A stretch of 64,000 nt of DNA from Alishewanella tabrizica (GTDB lineage: Bacteria; Pseudomonadota; Gammaproteobacteria; Enterobacterales; Alteromonadaceae). The notes beneath the pieces are model-generated. The model did not search any database, was not told where the DNA came from, and saw nothing but the letters and a program-made list of their open reading frames with translations. How positions within the stretch are numbered: the first letter of the stretch is position 1; every line of letters starts with the position of its first letter. Below, one piece after another: positions 8,272 to 17,220 of the stretch. The stretch is from positions 272,468 to 336,467 of the forward strand of contig NZ_BMYR01000003.1 of assembly GCF_014652375.1 (NCBI RefSeq), given 5' to 3'. The position numbers and the translations under genes are program-made.

Positions 8272-11166
8272 ATGAAAAGACTTCAATACTCTGTTAGCCG
8301 TGTCGCTCTGGCGCTGGCACTCTCGTTTTCCCTTGTTGCATGCAGTCAGTTTGGCACGGCAACTAAGCCGGCGCCGCTGCAGCCCAGCGCCGTGACGATT
8401 GCGGCCAGTAGCGCCGATGTGACTACTCTTAAACCGTTAAGCCTGAGCGACATTATGCAGTTTCGCGAGATCAAAGAGCGGGCGGTTAGCGGCAATCAGC
8501 AGTGGCTGCTTTACACCGCCGAGCCAGATTTTGGCGACAGTACCGGCTATGTGCGGCATTTGCTCAGCGAGCGCGAATTTAGTGTGGAGCGCGCAGATCG
8601 TGGCATGCTTAATCAAACCGGTAGCTTTGCGTTATTTCGCCAGCGGGCGCCGCTATTAGCGCGTGAACAGGCCAAAAACGATAAAGCCAAACGTGATGCC
8701 TTAGCGCAGAACGCTATTTTGCTTAATACCGCCACTGGCGAGCAAAAGGTATTTGCCAATATCGAACGCTTTAGTTTTACCGGTGCCGGTAACTATGCAC
8801 TATTACTGGTGCGTAAAGCCGATAGCAAAGACAGCAGCCAATTGCTCCAAGTACTGGATTTACAAAGTGGTAAGGTGAGTGATTTGGGGCAGGTGACGGA
8901 GTTTGCTACCGCCAAAGACTCGGACTTAATCGCCCTCGTCCTAGAGAAAGCCGTCATTGAGCAAGCCGCCAGTGGCACCGAGGCAAAAAACGCCAGGCCA
9001 AGCCAGCAGGTAGTAGTTTATTTCCCTGCCGAGCAGCGCAGCCTAGCACTTACTGAAGCGAATGCTGATGTTAAACAGCAATTACGTTTTAGCCCAGATG
9101 GTCAGCAACTGGTATTTTTTAGCGCCGCTAAAGCCGAAAAAGGCAAGGAAGTTGCGCAGCAACTGTGGTATTGGTCGGCTAAAGATTTAACAAGCAGCAA
9201 TCAAAACTCGGCTCGGCCATTAGCCGTAGCGCAAGATGGCTGGCTGTTAAGTGATAAGCAGGCACCGGAGTGGCGTGAGGATAGCCGGGCGGTACTGTTA
9301 GGTTTTCGGCCGCTCGTTGCGCCGGCAGAAGCTGCGGCGGCACTGGAAACGGACGAGCAACTATTTGATTTAGCTCGCTTGGCCGCTGGGCGAAAACTGC
9401 AGGTGTGGCATGGTCAGGATCCGCGGATTATCCCGCAGCAAAAAGCGGAGTATCAGCAAGCACAGCGCCGCACCGCTCCGGCTTTGCTCTGGTTGGATAA
9501 TAGCAGTGTGGATAACAGTAGCCTGGCAAGCAGCGCCACACCACGACTGGTCCCGCTAAGTGCCGATCTCGAAGATAGGTTGTACCCGTCGCAAAACCCG
9601 CAGGCGGCGCTACTCAGCAATGGCCGGCCGTATCTGCAGCAACTGACCTGGCAGGGCCGGTTACATGATATTTGGCATGTTAATTTGCATACCGGACAGC
9701 GGCAGCAGGTATTTGCTGGCAACCCGTCTTACGAACGTGCGCACCTCTCGCCCTCTGGCCGCTATGCGTTGTATCAGCAGCAGGGTAAACTCTGGTTATT
9801 CGATAGCACCGATGGCAGCAAACGCCAGTTAGCAGCGGATATTAAGGTGTCATGGGTTGATGAAATGCACGATCGACCGGAGCCAGCCGCAGCTTACGGC
9901 GTAGCCGGCTGGCTAGCCGATGAATCGGCAGTGCTGGTTTATGATCGCTTTGATATTTGGCAACTGGGTTTAAATGGCGATAACCGTAATCTGACGGTTA
10001 ATGGCCGCGACACTCAGTGGCGTTATCGGTTTGAGCAAACCGATGCCAAGGCACAGGCTATTGCTTTAAATAGCAAGCTGCTATTACACGGTTTTAACGA
10101 GCAGAGCAAACAAAGCGGCTTTTATCAGCTCAATTTGGCAACGAGCGAACGGCAAACCCTGATCAGCGGCAATACGCGCTATGATTTTGTTGAAGCGCTG
10201 GAGCAGCAAAATGCCTACCTGTTTACTGAGCAAAGCTTCCGCCAGTTCCCGGATCTTAAGCTGGCGAAGCCTGATTTTAGCCAGACAACTCAGCTAACAG
10301 ATGTTAATCCGCAGCAGCGCAATTTTCTCTGGGGCGACAGCCATCTGATTGACTGGGTTACCGCCGATGGCGAGCGGCTGCAAGGCGTAGTGTTAACGCC
10401 GGATGGCTTTGATCCGGCAAAGCGCTATCCAGTGCTGGTGTATTACTATGAGCAATTCTCCGATCGCTTGTTTAGCTATAATCAGATGCGGGTTAATCAC
10501 CGGCCGAACTTTCCGTTTTATTTAGGGCAGGATTATGTGGTGTTTTTACCGGATATCCGCTTTCGTGAAGGGGCGCCTGGGCCAAGCGCCACTGAGTCTT
10601 TACTGCCGGCGATTGATCGGTTAATCGAACTGAGAATTGCCGATCCTAAGGCCATTGGTTTGCACGGCCATAGCTGGTCGGGTTATCAAACGGCTTTTGT
10701 GATCACGGAAACTGATCGTTTTGCCGCTGCTGTAGCGGGTGCGCCGGTATCGAATATGACCAGTGCCTATAGTGGTATTCGCTGGCAAACCGGCTTGGCG
10801 CGACAGTTCCAGTATGAAACCGGGCAAAGCCGTATTGGTGAGTCGATGTTCGACAATCTCAAGCCCTATATCGATAATTCCCCCGTATTTTTTGCCGACA
10901 AAATTAACACGCCGCTGTTGATCCAGTTTGGTGATAAAGACGGTGCAGTGCCGTGGGAGCAGGGTATCGAGCTGTATTTAGCACTGCGTCGGTTACAAAA
11001 AGAGGTAGTGATGCTGCAATACGAAGGTGAAGATCACCATCTGGCTGATTTTGCCAACAAGGTCGATTACAGCATTAAAATGCTGGAGTTTTTTAATCAC
11101 TACCTCAAAGGCGAGCCGGCACCACTGTGGTGGCAGCAAGGGCAACCGTATCAGCGTAATGATTAA
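8272..11166 (+). CDS. Large S9 family peptidase, predicted lipoprotein
   Basis: The 964-residue product starts with a lipoprotein signal peptide ending in LVAC (Cys about residue 24), so it is probably anchored in the cell envelope. A long N-terminal region has propeller-like strands (LRFSPDGQQLVFFS, LSPSGRYALYQQQ). The C-terminal hydrolase domain has VLVYYYEQFSD, GLHGHSWSGYQT (nucleophile Ser near residue 800), FGDKDGAVPW (Asp near 888) and GEDHHL (His near 922), giving a complete triad. A GTG at 8263 would add three residues; the ATG is preferred. Codon use is GC-richer than its neighbours by eye, hinting at transfer or relaxed composition. Role: envelope peptidase, substrate unknown. Confidence 0.9.
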   Translation: MKRLQYSVSRVALALALSFSLVACSQFGTATKPAPLQPSAVTIAASSADVTTLKPLSLSDIMQFREIKERAVSGNQQWLLYTAEPDFGDSTGYVRHLLSEREFSVERADRGMLNQTGSFALFRQRAPLLAREQAKNDKAKRDALAQNAILLNTATGEQKVFANIERFSFTGAGNYALLLVRKADSKDSSQLLQVLDLQSGKVSDLGQVTEFATAKDSDLIALVLEKAVIEQAASGTEAKNARPSQQVVVYFPAEQRSLALTEANADVKQQLRFSPDGQQLVFFSAAKAEKGKEVAQQLWYWSAKDLTSSNQNSARPLAVAQDGWLLSDKQAPEWREDSRAVLLGFRPLVAPAEAAAALETDEQLFDLARLAAGRKLQVWHGQDPRIIPQQKAEYQQAQRRTAPALLWLDNSSVDNSSLASSATPRLVPLSADLEDRLYPSQNPQAALLSNGRPYLQQLTWQGRLHDIWHVNLHTGQRQQVFAGNPSYERAHLSPSGRYALYQQQGKLWLFDSTDGSKRQLAADIKVSWVDEMHDRPEPAAAYGVAGWLADESAVLVYDRFDIWQLGLNGDNRNLTVNGRDTQWRYRFEQTDAKAQAIALNSKLLLHGFNEQSKQSGFYQLNLATSERQTLISGNTRYDFVEALEQQNAYLFTEQSFRQFPDLKLAKPDFSQTTQLTDVNPQQRNFLWGDSHLIDWVTADGERLQGVVLTPDGFDPAKRYPVLVYYYEQFSDRLFSYNQMRVNHRPNFPFYLGQDYVVFLPDIRFREGAPGPSATESLLPAIDRLIELRIADPKAIGLHGHSWSGYQTAFVITETDRFAAAVAGAPVSNMTSAYSGIRWQTGLARQFQYETGQSRIGESMFDNLKPYIDNSPVFFADKINTPLLIQFGDKDGAVPWEQGIELYLALRRLQKEVVMLQYEGEDHHLADFANKVDYSIKMLEFFNHYLKGEPAPLWWQQGQPYQRND

Positions 11167-11230
11167 AGACTAATTGATTAAAGGCTAATTGATTAAAGGC
11201 TAATTGATTAAAGGCTAATTGATTAAAGAG
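11156..11230 (+). repeat. 15-bp tandem repeat overlapping the peptidase stop codon
   Basis: Three identical 15-bp units (TAATTGATTAAAGGC at 11171, 11186 and 11201) are followed by a variant at 11216 ending in GAG. A diverged first copy at 11156-11170 contains the last codons and stop of the S9 gene. The array therefore seems to have grown from the gene's 3' end and repeats its stop codon. Confidence 0.9.
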
Positions 11231-11240
11231 TAATTCGTTA

Positions 11241-11273
11241 GAAGCCGTCTGTGGCATAGTCACAGACGGCTTC
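11241..11273. terminator. Perfect 13-bp hairpin between convergent genes
   Basis: GAAGCCGTCTGTG (11241-11253) and CACAGACGGCTTC (11261-11273) form a perfect stem with a 7-nt loop. It lies between the S9 peptidase and the convergent tspO. No long T-run follows, so it may be a weak bidirectional terminator or an mRNA-protecting hairpin. Confidence 0.6.
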
Positions 11274-11295
11274 TAATGCTGCCGAATGACAGTTT

Positions 11296-11796
11296 TTACA
11301 GTAACTGGGGATTGCGTTGCCAGATACTAAAGGTGAGCAAGGTCGCAAAACTTACCCAGAGTAAATAAGGGAGCAGTAGCCAGCAAGCCAAGCGGCTGTG
11401 TAAATAGAAGCTACGCATCGTGGTAATAATAGCCAGCCATAACAAAATAATTTCCAAAAACGCTGCAGCACCCAAGTACCAGGCAAAGAATAACCAACTC
11501 CAGAGTGCATTTAGACCAAGCTGCAACGCATATAGCTGCAGCGCTCGGCTAGTGTTGCCAAGCGCAGCAGTGCGCCATACCAACCAAGCGGCAAATGCCA
11601 TCATGCTATATAGCAAGGTCCAAACTGGGCCGAACAACCAGCCCGGCGGTGCCCAGGTAGGCAAGCTAAGCTCTCGGTAAAACTGCGGCGCATTTAGCGA
11701 GCCAATACTGCCAATGGCAGCAGCACAAAAGGTCACTAATATGATCAATAGCAATGCCAACCATTGTTGGCGTTTTGTGTAAACTGAAACCGGCAT
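11296..11796 (-). CDS. tspO: TspO/MBR family tryptophan-rich sensory protein
   Basis: The 166-residue, five-helix membrane protein has the TspO family pattern: a first helix, then LPTWAPPGWLFGPVWTLLY, the WAPP/PVWT signature of the ligand-binding pocket, then LQLGLNALWSWLFF and further Trp-rich helices. TspO proteins bind tetrapyrroles and modulate porphyrin handling, stress responses or photosynthesis gene expression depending on the species. An AAAGGGA Shine-Dalgarno lies upstream of the ATG. The gene is monocistronic and convergent to the S9 lipoprotein peptidase. Confidence 0.92.
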   Translation of the reverse strand: MPVSVYTKRQQWLALLLIILVTFCAAAIGSIGSLNAPQFYRELSLPTWAPPGWLFGPVWTLLYSMMAFAAWLVWRTAALGNTSRALQLYALQLGLNALWSWLFFAWYLGAAAFLEIILLWLAIITTMRSFYLHSRLACWLLLPYLLWVSFATLLTFSIWQRNPQLL

Positions 11797-12246
11797 AAAG
11801 ATTTCCCTTTCATTGTATGTTGATGTTGAGTACGGCTGTGGTTAGTGGCAGATCATCACGTTTGCATAAGTTGGTTGTCGGCTGCTGAAATGGAAACGCA
11901 TATTCAGGATATTAACGTGCTTGAAGCTGGTGCTATCGAAATTTATGCATAGCGTCTGCTGTTTTATATACATTTAAATCGCGTTATATATAAATTTCGC
12001 GTTTTTTATGTGTATTGCTTGCCACAAGATTAGAAAATACAGCTCGGACGTGGGATATATTGTTACTATACAAGATGATGTGTACAAAGCCAGTAAGGTG
12101 ATTATTGTGCTCAACAAAGGTAAAAAAGAGCATAACTAGACATCAAAATAAAACTAGGTAAGGATATAGGCGCACGACAGAAGGCGCGACAGAATTGCCA
12201 ATATCTCAGTAACTCTTTTATTCTAAGGGGGGTTTTTAGAGGGAGA
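11797..12246. other. 450-bp gap without recognisable gene
   Basis: The stretch upstream of tspO and downstream of the tRNA has no coding frame I can support on either strand; the longest frames are short and lack start signals. It includes an AT-rich segment around 11965-12010. The tspO promoter must lie at its left end. No clear hairpin terminator for the tRNA transcript was found. Confidence 0.6.
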
Positions 12247-12323
12247 TGGTGGCCCCAGCTGGACTCGAACCAGCGACCGATCGATTATGAGTCGAGCGCT
12301 CTAACCAACTGAGCTATGGGGCC
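12247..12323 (-). tRNA. ileX: tRNA-Ile2 (anticodon CAU, lysidine-modified type)
   Basis: A 77-nt cloverleaf on the minus strand: acceptor GGCCCCA pairs with TGGGGCC, D-arm GCTC/GAGC, anticodon loop CTCATAA (anticodon CAT), T-arm GCTGG/CCAGC with TTCGAGT, and an encoded 3' CCA. A CAU anticodon can be Met or Ile2; the acceptor GGCCCC and the T-arm GCTGG/CCAGC match the E. coli minor isoleucine tRNA, and E. coli ileX is also next to rpoD. In Ile2 the C of the anticodon becomes lysidine (by TilS) to read AUA. Confidence 0.88.
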
Positions 12324-12695
12324 ATTTTAAAACTTACTTTTTGAGTGCAGTGTTTACACATCCCTGATGATCGGCACTCAGCTCGGCCATCCACGGCCTC
12401 GCGCTCAAGTCTTTCGAAGTGACGTTAAGTCACTTCTCATCACCTGCGGTGACCGCCTTTCGCCTAAGCTATGGGGCCATTTTAAAACTTGCTTTTTGAG
12501 TGCAGTGTTTACACATCCCTGATGATCGGCACTCAGCTCGGCCATCCACGGCCTCGTGCTCAAGTCTTTCGAAGTGACGTTAAGTCACTTCTCATCACCT
12601 GCGGTGACCGCCTTTCGCCTAAGCTATGGGGCCATTTTAAAACTTACTTTTTGAGTGCAGTGTTTGCACATCCCTGATTATCGGCTATCAGCTCG
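12313..12695 (-). repeat. 155-bp tandem repeat carrying tRNA-Ile2 5' fragments
   Basis: Two full near-identical units (12313-12467 and 12468-12622) are followed by a partial third (12623 to about 12695). On the minus strand each unit ends with the first 12 nt of the tRNA (GGCCCCATAGCT) and the preceding TTTTAAAAT. Each full unit holds three small hairpins: GGCC-N6-GGCC, GAAGTGAC-N5-GTCACTTC and TCACC-TGC-GGTGA. Only the unit nearest 12313 continues into a complete tRNA. The array lies between a strong predicted promoter and the mature tRNA, so it should be transcribed as leader. Confidence 0.9.
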
Positions 12696-12717
12696 GCAGA
12701 GATAAGTAACGGCAAGC

Positions 12718-12746
12718 AGTATATGAATTTTTTTGTGCTTTGTCAT
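12718..12746 (-). promoter_or_regulatory. Predicted sigma-70 promoter for the tRNA-Ile2 transcript
   Basis: On the minus strand ATGACA (12741-12746, five of six to TTGACA) is separated by exactly 17 bp from TATACT (12718-12723, five of six to TATAAT). Transcription should start near 12711 and run through the 155-bp repeats, giving a leader of about 390 nt before the mature tRNA 5' end. Confidence 0.6.
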
Positions 12747-12798
12747 CTGGCAACGTACATAAGCTGCAATCAACTGCTTATATTTTATGCTGAAATAA

Positions 12799-12821
12799 CA
12801 AAAAGGCGCCAACTTGGCGCC
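12799..12821 (-). terminator. Terminator of the rpsU-dnaG-rpoD operon
   Basis: GGCGCC - AACTT - GGCGCC inverted repeat 23 bp past the rpoD stop. Read on the minus strand it is followed by TTTTTG, a standard intrinsic terminator. Confidence 0.85.
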
Positions 12822-12843
12822 TTTAGTGACATAGAGTAACGAC

Positions 12844-14694
12844 TTACTCGTCTAAGAAGCTTTTTAAAACTTCTGAGCGGGAAGGGTGGCGTAGCTTGCG
12901 CAGCGCCTTGGCTTCAATTTGGCGGATCCGCTCGCGCGTTACGTCAAATTGCTTACCTACTTCTTCCAGCGTATGATCGGTATTCATATCGATACCGAAG
13001 CGCATGCGCAGTACTTTGGCTTCGCGAGCGGTTAAGCCTGCTAAAACCTCATTAGTCGCGTTTTTCAGGCTTTCCATAGTCGCAGAGTCCAGTGGTGATT
13101 CACCACCCGAATCTTCAATAAAATCGCCTAAATGCGAATCTTCATCGTCACCGATAGGCGTTTCCATGGAGATTGGCTCTTTAGCAATTTTCAGCACCTT
13201 ACGAATTTTATCTTCAGGCATTTGCATGCGTTCAGATAATTCTTCTGGTGAAGGTTCGCGTCCCATTTCTTGCAGCATTTGCCGTGAAATACGGTTTAGC
13301 TTGTTAATGGTTTCAATCATATGCACTGGGATCCGGATAGTCCGGGCCTGGTCCGCGATTGAGCGGGTGATCGCCTGACGGATCCACCAGGTAGCATAAG
13401 TTGAAAACTTATAACCGCGACGGTATTCGAACTTATCTACCGCCTTCATCAAACCGATGTTACCTTCCTGAATTAAATCGAGGAACTGTAAACCACGGTT
13501 GGTGTATTTTTTGGCAATAGAGATAACCAAACGTAAGTTTGCTTCTACCATTTCTTTTTTGGCGCGACGGGCTTTGGCTTCACCAATCGACATCCGGCGG
13601 TTAATATCTTTGATTTTAAAGATACTTAAGCCGGTTTCTTCTTCCACTTTTTTCAGCTTTTCAATGCTGCGCACCAGTTCTTCCTGTAGCTCTAAAAGCT
13701 TGGGAGAATATGGTTTATTGGCAGCGATTTCAGCTGATAACCACGCAGTAGAAGTTTCAAAACCCGTAAAGGCTTTAACAAAGTTTTTCTTTGGCATTTT
13801 GGCGTATTCAACGCAATGCTTCATCACTAAGCGCTCTTGCACCCGAACCCGATCCATCATTTCGCGCATGTTTTTAACGAGGCGATCGAATTGTTTAGGT
13901 ACTAGGCGGAAGCAACGGAAAACTTCGCTAAGTTTTTCAATTTCTTCTTTAGTTGTTGGATGCTCGCGACCATTTTGCACAATAGAATTGCGCGTGGTTT
14001 CATATTGGCTGCGTAATTCAGTGAATTTAATCCGCGCCAGCTCAGGATCCGGGCCAGTATCGCCATCGTCACTGTCAGCGTCGCCATCTTCATCGCTGTC
14101 ATCGTCGGTATCAGGGGTATCTGCTTGATGTTCTTCTGGCAGATCTGAACCAATGTTGCTACCCATGATGGGCGCTTCATCGACTTCATTTGGATCAATA
14201 AAAGCAGAAACGATATCGCTTAAGCGAATTTCTTCTGCTTCGTATTTATCCCATTGTTCTAACAAATAGGTAATCGCTTCAGGATACTCGGCAACCGAGG
14301 TTTGTACCTGATTAATCCCATCTTCAATGCGTTTGGCAATATCAATTTCGCCTTCACGGGTCAGCAGTTCCACTGTACCCATTTCACGCATGTACATCCG
14401 CACCGGATCGGTGGTACGGCCAAGTTCTTTATCTACGCTCACCAATGCTTGCGCGGCTTCTTCCGCGGCATCTTCATCAGCGGCAGCATCTGACATAATC
14501 AGATCATCGGCATCAGGGGCGCTTTCGAACACCTGTATACCCATATCGTTGATCATCCGAATAATATCTTCGATCTGATCAGAGTCGATAATGTCTTGTG
14601 GAAGGTGATCGTTCACTTCAGCAAAGGTAAGATACCCTTGCTCTTTACCTTTAAGGATCAGGAGTTTTAACTGCGACTGAGGACTTTGCTCCAT
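12844..14694 (-). CDS. rpoD: RNA polymerase primary sigma factor sigma-70
   Basis: A 616-residue housekeeping sigma factor that directs RNA polymerase to most promoters. Region 1.1 is at the N-terminus; region 1.2 is [21 protein letters not shown] long acidic non-conserved region (Asp/Glu-rich around residues 180-215) follows. Region 2 holds [20 protein letters not shown] and [20 protein letters not shown] (-10 melting and recognition); region 3 follows; region 4 ends with [20 protein letters not shown] (-35 recognition helix-turn-helix). Length matches E. coli RpoD (613). It is the last gene of the macromolecular synthesis operon, 85 bp after dnaG, and is followed by a terminator. Confidence 0.99.
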   Translation of the reverse strand: MEQSPQSQLKLLILKGKEQGYLTFAEVNDHLPQDIIDSDQIEDIIRMINDMGIQVFESAPDADDLIMSDAAADEDAAEEAAQALVSVDKELGRTTDPVRMYMREMGTVELLTREGEIDIAKRIEDGINQVQTSVAEYPEAITYLLEQWDKYEAEEIRLSDIVSAFIDPNEVDEAPIMGSNIGSDLPEEHQADTPDTDDDSDEDGDADSDDGDTGPDPELARIKFTELRSQYETTRNSIVQNGREHPTTKEEIEKLSEVFRCFRLVPKQFDRLVKNMREMMDRVRVQERLVMKHCVEYAKMPKKNFVKAFTGFETSTAWLSAEIAANKPYSPKLLELQEELVRSIEKLKKVEEETGLSIFKIKDINRRMSIGEAKARRAKKEMVEANLRLVISIAKKYTNRGLQFLDLIQEGNIGLMKAVDKFEYRRGYKFSTYATWWIRQAITRSIADQARTIRIPVHMIETINKLNRISRQMLQEMGREPSPEELSERMQMPEDKIRKVLKIAKEPISMETPIGDDEDSHLGDFIEDSGGESPLDSATMESLKNATNEVLAGLTAREAKVLRMRFGIDMNTDHTLEEVGKQFDVTRERIRQIEAKALRKLRHPSRSEVLKSFLDE

Positions 14695-14779
14695 AGAGAC
14701 TTATCTTCCACCAAAGTTGTTAATCTAAAAATGCGAACTAGTGATTATAACAAAGCGCGGCTTTTCTAGCCAGCCGCAG

Positions 14780-16537
14780 TTAGCTCACTGAGCGCGGTTT
14801 TTTGCTTTTTAACGCTTTAAGCAGCAAAACATACTCTTGTTGCTCGGTTTGCGTGAGTTGTTTAAGCTTATCTTTGCGTTCTAACGCTTCAAGGCGCTGT
14901 TGTAAATACATGTCCTCGATAGAGTGAAACGTATCAAGGAAATCCTGGCTAAGTTGTTCAGGTTCAATTTGATGTTCCCAAGTTGCTAACTTTAATAGGA
15001 TGGCATGCTCTGGCAAATCTCGCCAGTATTCTAGTAATTGTGCAGTTGTTAAGTCAGGCTTATCGAGTAAATGCTTTTGCACAGCCAGTAATAGCGTTAT
15101 GCCAGGGATATTGGCCTCTGCTAGTTCTGGCGCATACGGCATCTGTGTGGCTAGAGCTGGATATTGAATTAATAAGGCAATAGCGCGGCGCATTGGCGTA
15201 ACTTTTAAGGTACTGGTAACGGGTCTGGGACCAGGGCGTGTATTGCTCACTTTTATGCGTTGGGTTTTTCTGCCCAATAAGTTATCGAGCTTTTCAGTGA
15301 GTTGTTCTTTGTAAAAGCTACCTGGGATCAGTTTAATTAGCTCGGTACCTTTTTGTGCTAAGGCGGATTTACCAGCATCGCTGCTCGCATCAAATTCGGA
15401 CAGCAAATGCTGGAACAAGTACTGGCTTAGTGGCATCGCGGCATCTAAACGTTGTAAAAATGCGGCTTTTCCCTCTTTTTGCACTAATGAATCCGGATCT
15501 TCCCCATCGGGTAAGAATACAAAATTAAGTTCTACGCCATCTTTTAGTTGTGGCAGAGCGCTTTGTAACGCACGCCAGGCCGCATCGCGCCCAGCACGAT
15601 CACCGTCATAACAACAAATAACTTTCGGTGCATACCGAAACAGGGTGTGCATGTGATCTGAACTAGTAGCAGTTCCTAAACAGGCGACTGCAAACTTAAT
15701 ATCATGCTCGGCGAGGGCGACAACATCCATATAGCCTTCGACAACGAGAATACGATTAAGATGCCCAGGTTGTTGGCGCACTTCGTATAAGCCATAAAGC
15801 TCACGGCCTTTATGAAACAGCCGTGTTTCAGGTGAGTTTAAATATTTGGGTTGACCGTCACCCAACACTCTGCCGCCAAACGCGATAACCCGCCCACGCT
15901 TATCGCGGATTGGAAACATCAAGCGATCGCGAAAAAAATCAAACTCACGGCCTTTTTCATTTCGGCTGGTTAGTTTTAACTCGTATAGCTGATCACGTTG
16001 TAATTTACCCGAGTAGCCCCCCAGCGCCTTCATTAACCCATCCCAGCTTTCTGGTGCATAGCCAAGCTGAAAGTCATTAATCGTTTGCGCACTAAGCCCG
16101 CGTTTTTGTAAATACGCTTGCACCTCTGGCGCTTTGGCATCGTGTTGTAACTGGCGTTGGTAAAAGTCAGCCGCTTGTTGCATCAGAGCATAATCATCGG
16201 CTTGTGGCGCGGGGCGATTTGCTTGTGAGCCTTTTTCGCGAGGAACCTCTAAGTGTAAATCTTTTGCGAGCTCTTCAATGGCTTCAACAAATTCTAATTG
16301 TTCAAACTCCATCATAAAGGTGATGGCGTTGCCATGCGCACCGCAACCAAAGCAATGGTAAAATTGTTTATCCGGGCTAACCGTAAATGACGGGCTTTTT
16401 TCGTTATGAAAGGGACAACAGGCACTATAATTCCGTGCACCCGCCTTTTTAAGGGGGACACGTTTGTCAATCAGCTCTACGATGTCAGTACGTGCAAGCA
16501 GATCATCGATAAATTGACGGGGTATTTGTCCTGCCAC
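14780..16537 (-). CDS. dnaG: DNA primase
   Basis: The 585-residue primase makes RNA primers for replication. The N-terminal CHC2 zinc finger is visible (CCPFHNEKSPSF and YHCFGCG, residues about 39-65). The TOPRIM catalytic core carries LVVEGYMDVVAL (catalytic Glu) and CYDGDRAGRDA (metal-binding Asp-x-Asp). The C-terminal third corresponds to the DnaB helicase-binding domain. Length agrees with E. coli DnaG (581). It sits between rpsU and rpoD in the conserved operon, with an attenuator-like hairpin upstream. Confidence 0.98.
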   Translation of the reverse strand: MAGQIPRQFIDDLLARTDIVELIDKRVPLKKAGARNYSACCPFHNEKSPSFTVSPDKQFYHCFGCGAHGNAITFMMEFEQLEFVEAIEELAKDLHLEVPREKGSQANRPAPQADDYALMQQAADFYQRQLQHDAKAPEVQAYLQKRGLSAQTINDFQLGYAPESWDGLMKALGGYSGKLQRDQLYELKLTSRNEKGREFDFFRDRLMFPIRDKRGRVIAFGGRVLGDGQPKYLNSPETRLFHKGRELYGLYEVRQQPGHLNRILVVEGYMDVVALAEHDIKFAVACLGTATSSDHMHTLFRYAPKVICCYDGDRAGRDAAWRALQSALPQLKDGVELNFVFLPDGEDPDSLVQKEGKAAFLQRLDAAMPLSQYLFQHLLSEFDASSDAGKSALAQKGTELIKLIPGSFYKEQLTEKLDNLLGRKTQRIKVSNTRPGPRPVTSTLKVTPMRRAIALLIQYPALATQMPYAPELAEANIPGITLLLAVQKHLLDKPDLTTAQLLEYWRDLPEHAILLKLATWEHQIEPEQLSQDFLDTFHSIEDMYLQQRLEALERKDKLKQLTQTEQQEYVLLLKALKSKKPRSVS

Positions 16538-16561
16538 ACTTGTCCTTTTTATTCAGGCTTC

Positions 16562-16594
16562 AGAAAAAGACAAACCGTGTTACAGGAACACGGT
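16562..16594 (-). terminator. Internal terminator/attenuator between rpsU and dnaG
   Basis: ACCGTGTT-N5-AACACGGT is a perfect 8-bp stem; on the minus strand it is followed by TTTGTCTTTTTC. In E. coli an internal terminator at this place lowers dnaG expression relative to rpsU; the position here suggests the same role. Confidence 0.7.
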
Positions 16595-16705
16595 GTGCAG
16601 ATAAAGCATTTTGTAGGGTCGCAAATGTAACGAAGTTAATTTGCTATGGCCGCTTACGTTAAAAACTGCGGCTAAAACCCTATGCCGGCATCCTAGCGCT
16701 GTAGA

Positions 16706-16921
16706 TTAGTACAGGCGGATACGACGTGCATTTTCGCGAGACAGCTTCTTCGCATGGCGTTTTACCGCAGCAGCTTTCTTGCGTTTACGAATCCACGTTG
16801 GTTTTTCATAGAACTCTTTAGCGCGAACGTCAGCTAATACGCCGGCTTTTTCGCATGAGCGCTTGAAACGACGTAAAGCTACGTCAAAGGGTTCGTTTTC
16901 TTTTACTTTAACTACAGGCAT
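16706..16921 (-). CDS. rpsU: 30S ribosomal protein S21
   Basis: The 71-residue, strongly basic protein starts [20 protein letters not shown] and continues [20 protein letters not shown], the standard S21 sequence. S21 joins the 30S platform near the anti-Shine-Dalgarno end of 16S rRNA and helps initiation. It is the first gene of rpsU-dnaG-rpoD. A GAGGTGAG Shine-Dalgarno precedes the ATG. Divergent tsaD on the other side matches the usual gammaproteobacterial order. Confidence 0.99.
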   Translation of the reverse strand: MPVVKVKENEPFDVALRRFKRSCEKAGVLADVRAKEFYEKPTWIRKRKKAAAVKRHAKKLSRENARRIRLY

Positions 16922-17220
16922 TAAATTCTCACCTCAGGCCAAAACTGGTTATCGTTAACCAATACGATTAAAAATGGTGCGGTATTTTACGCAAAAAGCA
17001 CCACCAAAGTAAAGCGCTTAAGTGATCTTAAATCAGATCCTCTGGCTATGGGGTGGGCAAGCCGCTACAATGCGCGTTTTCAGGGCGAATATGATAACCA
17101 AAAAGCGCCATGCGTGCAGGTTTATTTAGCCTATTTTTAGTGAAAGCGATTTTGGGACAAACAAAAGTGTGTGTTTCAAAACCGTAAATTGCCCACTATG
17201 CGGTAGCAGAGGCCAAGATA
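16922..17220. promoter_or_regulatory. Divergent promoter region rpsU // tsaD
   Basis: This 299-bp gap must contain the promoters of the rpsU operon (minus) and tsaD (plus). On the minus strand TTTACT and TAAAAT separated by 18 bp, near 16990-17015, is a reasonable rpsU promoter candidate. No gene is supported here. Confidence 0.4.

Noticed and set aside
12489..12677. 62-aa ORF on the plus strand within the repeats
   Set aside because: It is built from the tandem repeat, lacks a ribosome site and overlaps tRNA-leader sequence; no protein-like features.
12313..12695. Tandem repeats as a CRISPR array
   Set aside because: Units are 155 bp, contiguous without spacers and contain tRNA sequence; no cas genes nearby.
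13499..14128. 209-aa ORF antisense to rpoD
   Set aside because: Ser/Arg-rich composition typical of a shadow frame opposite a well-conserved gene.
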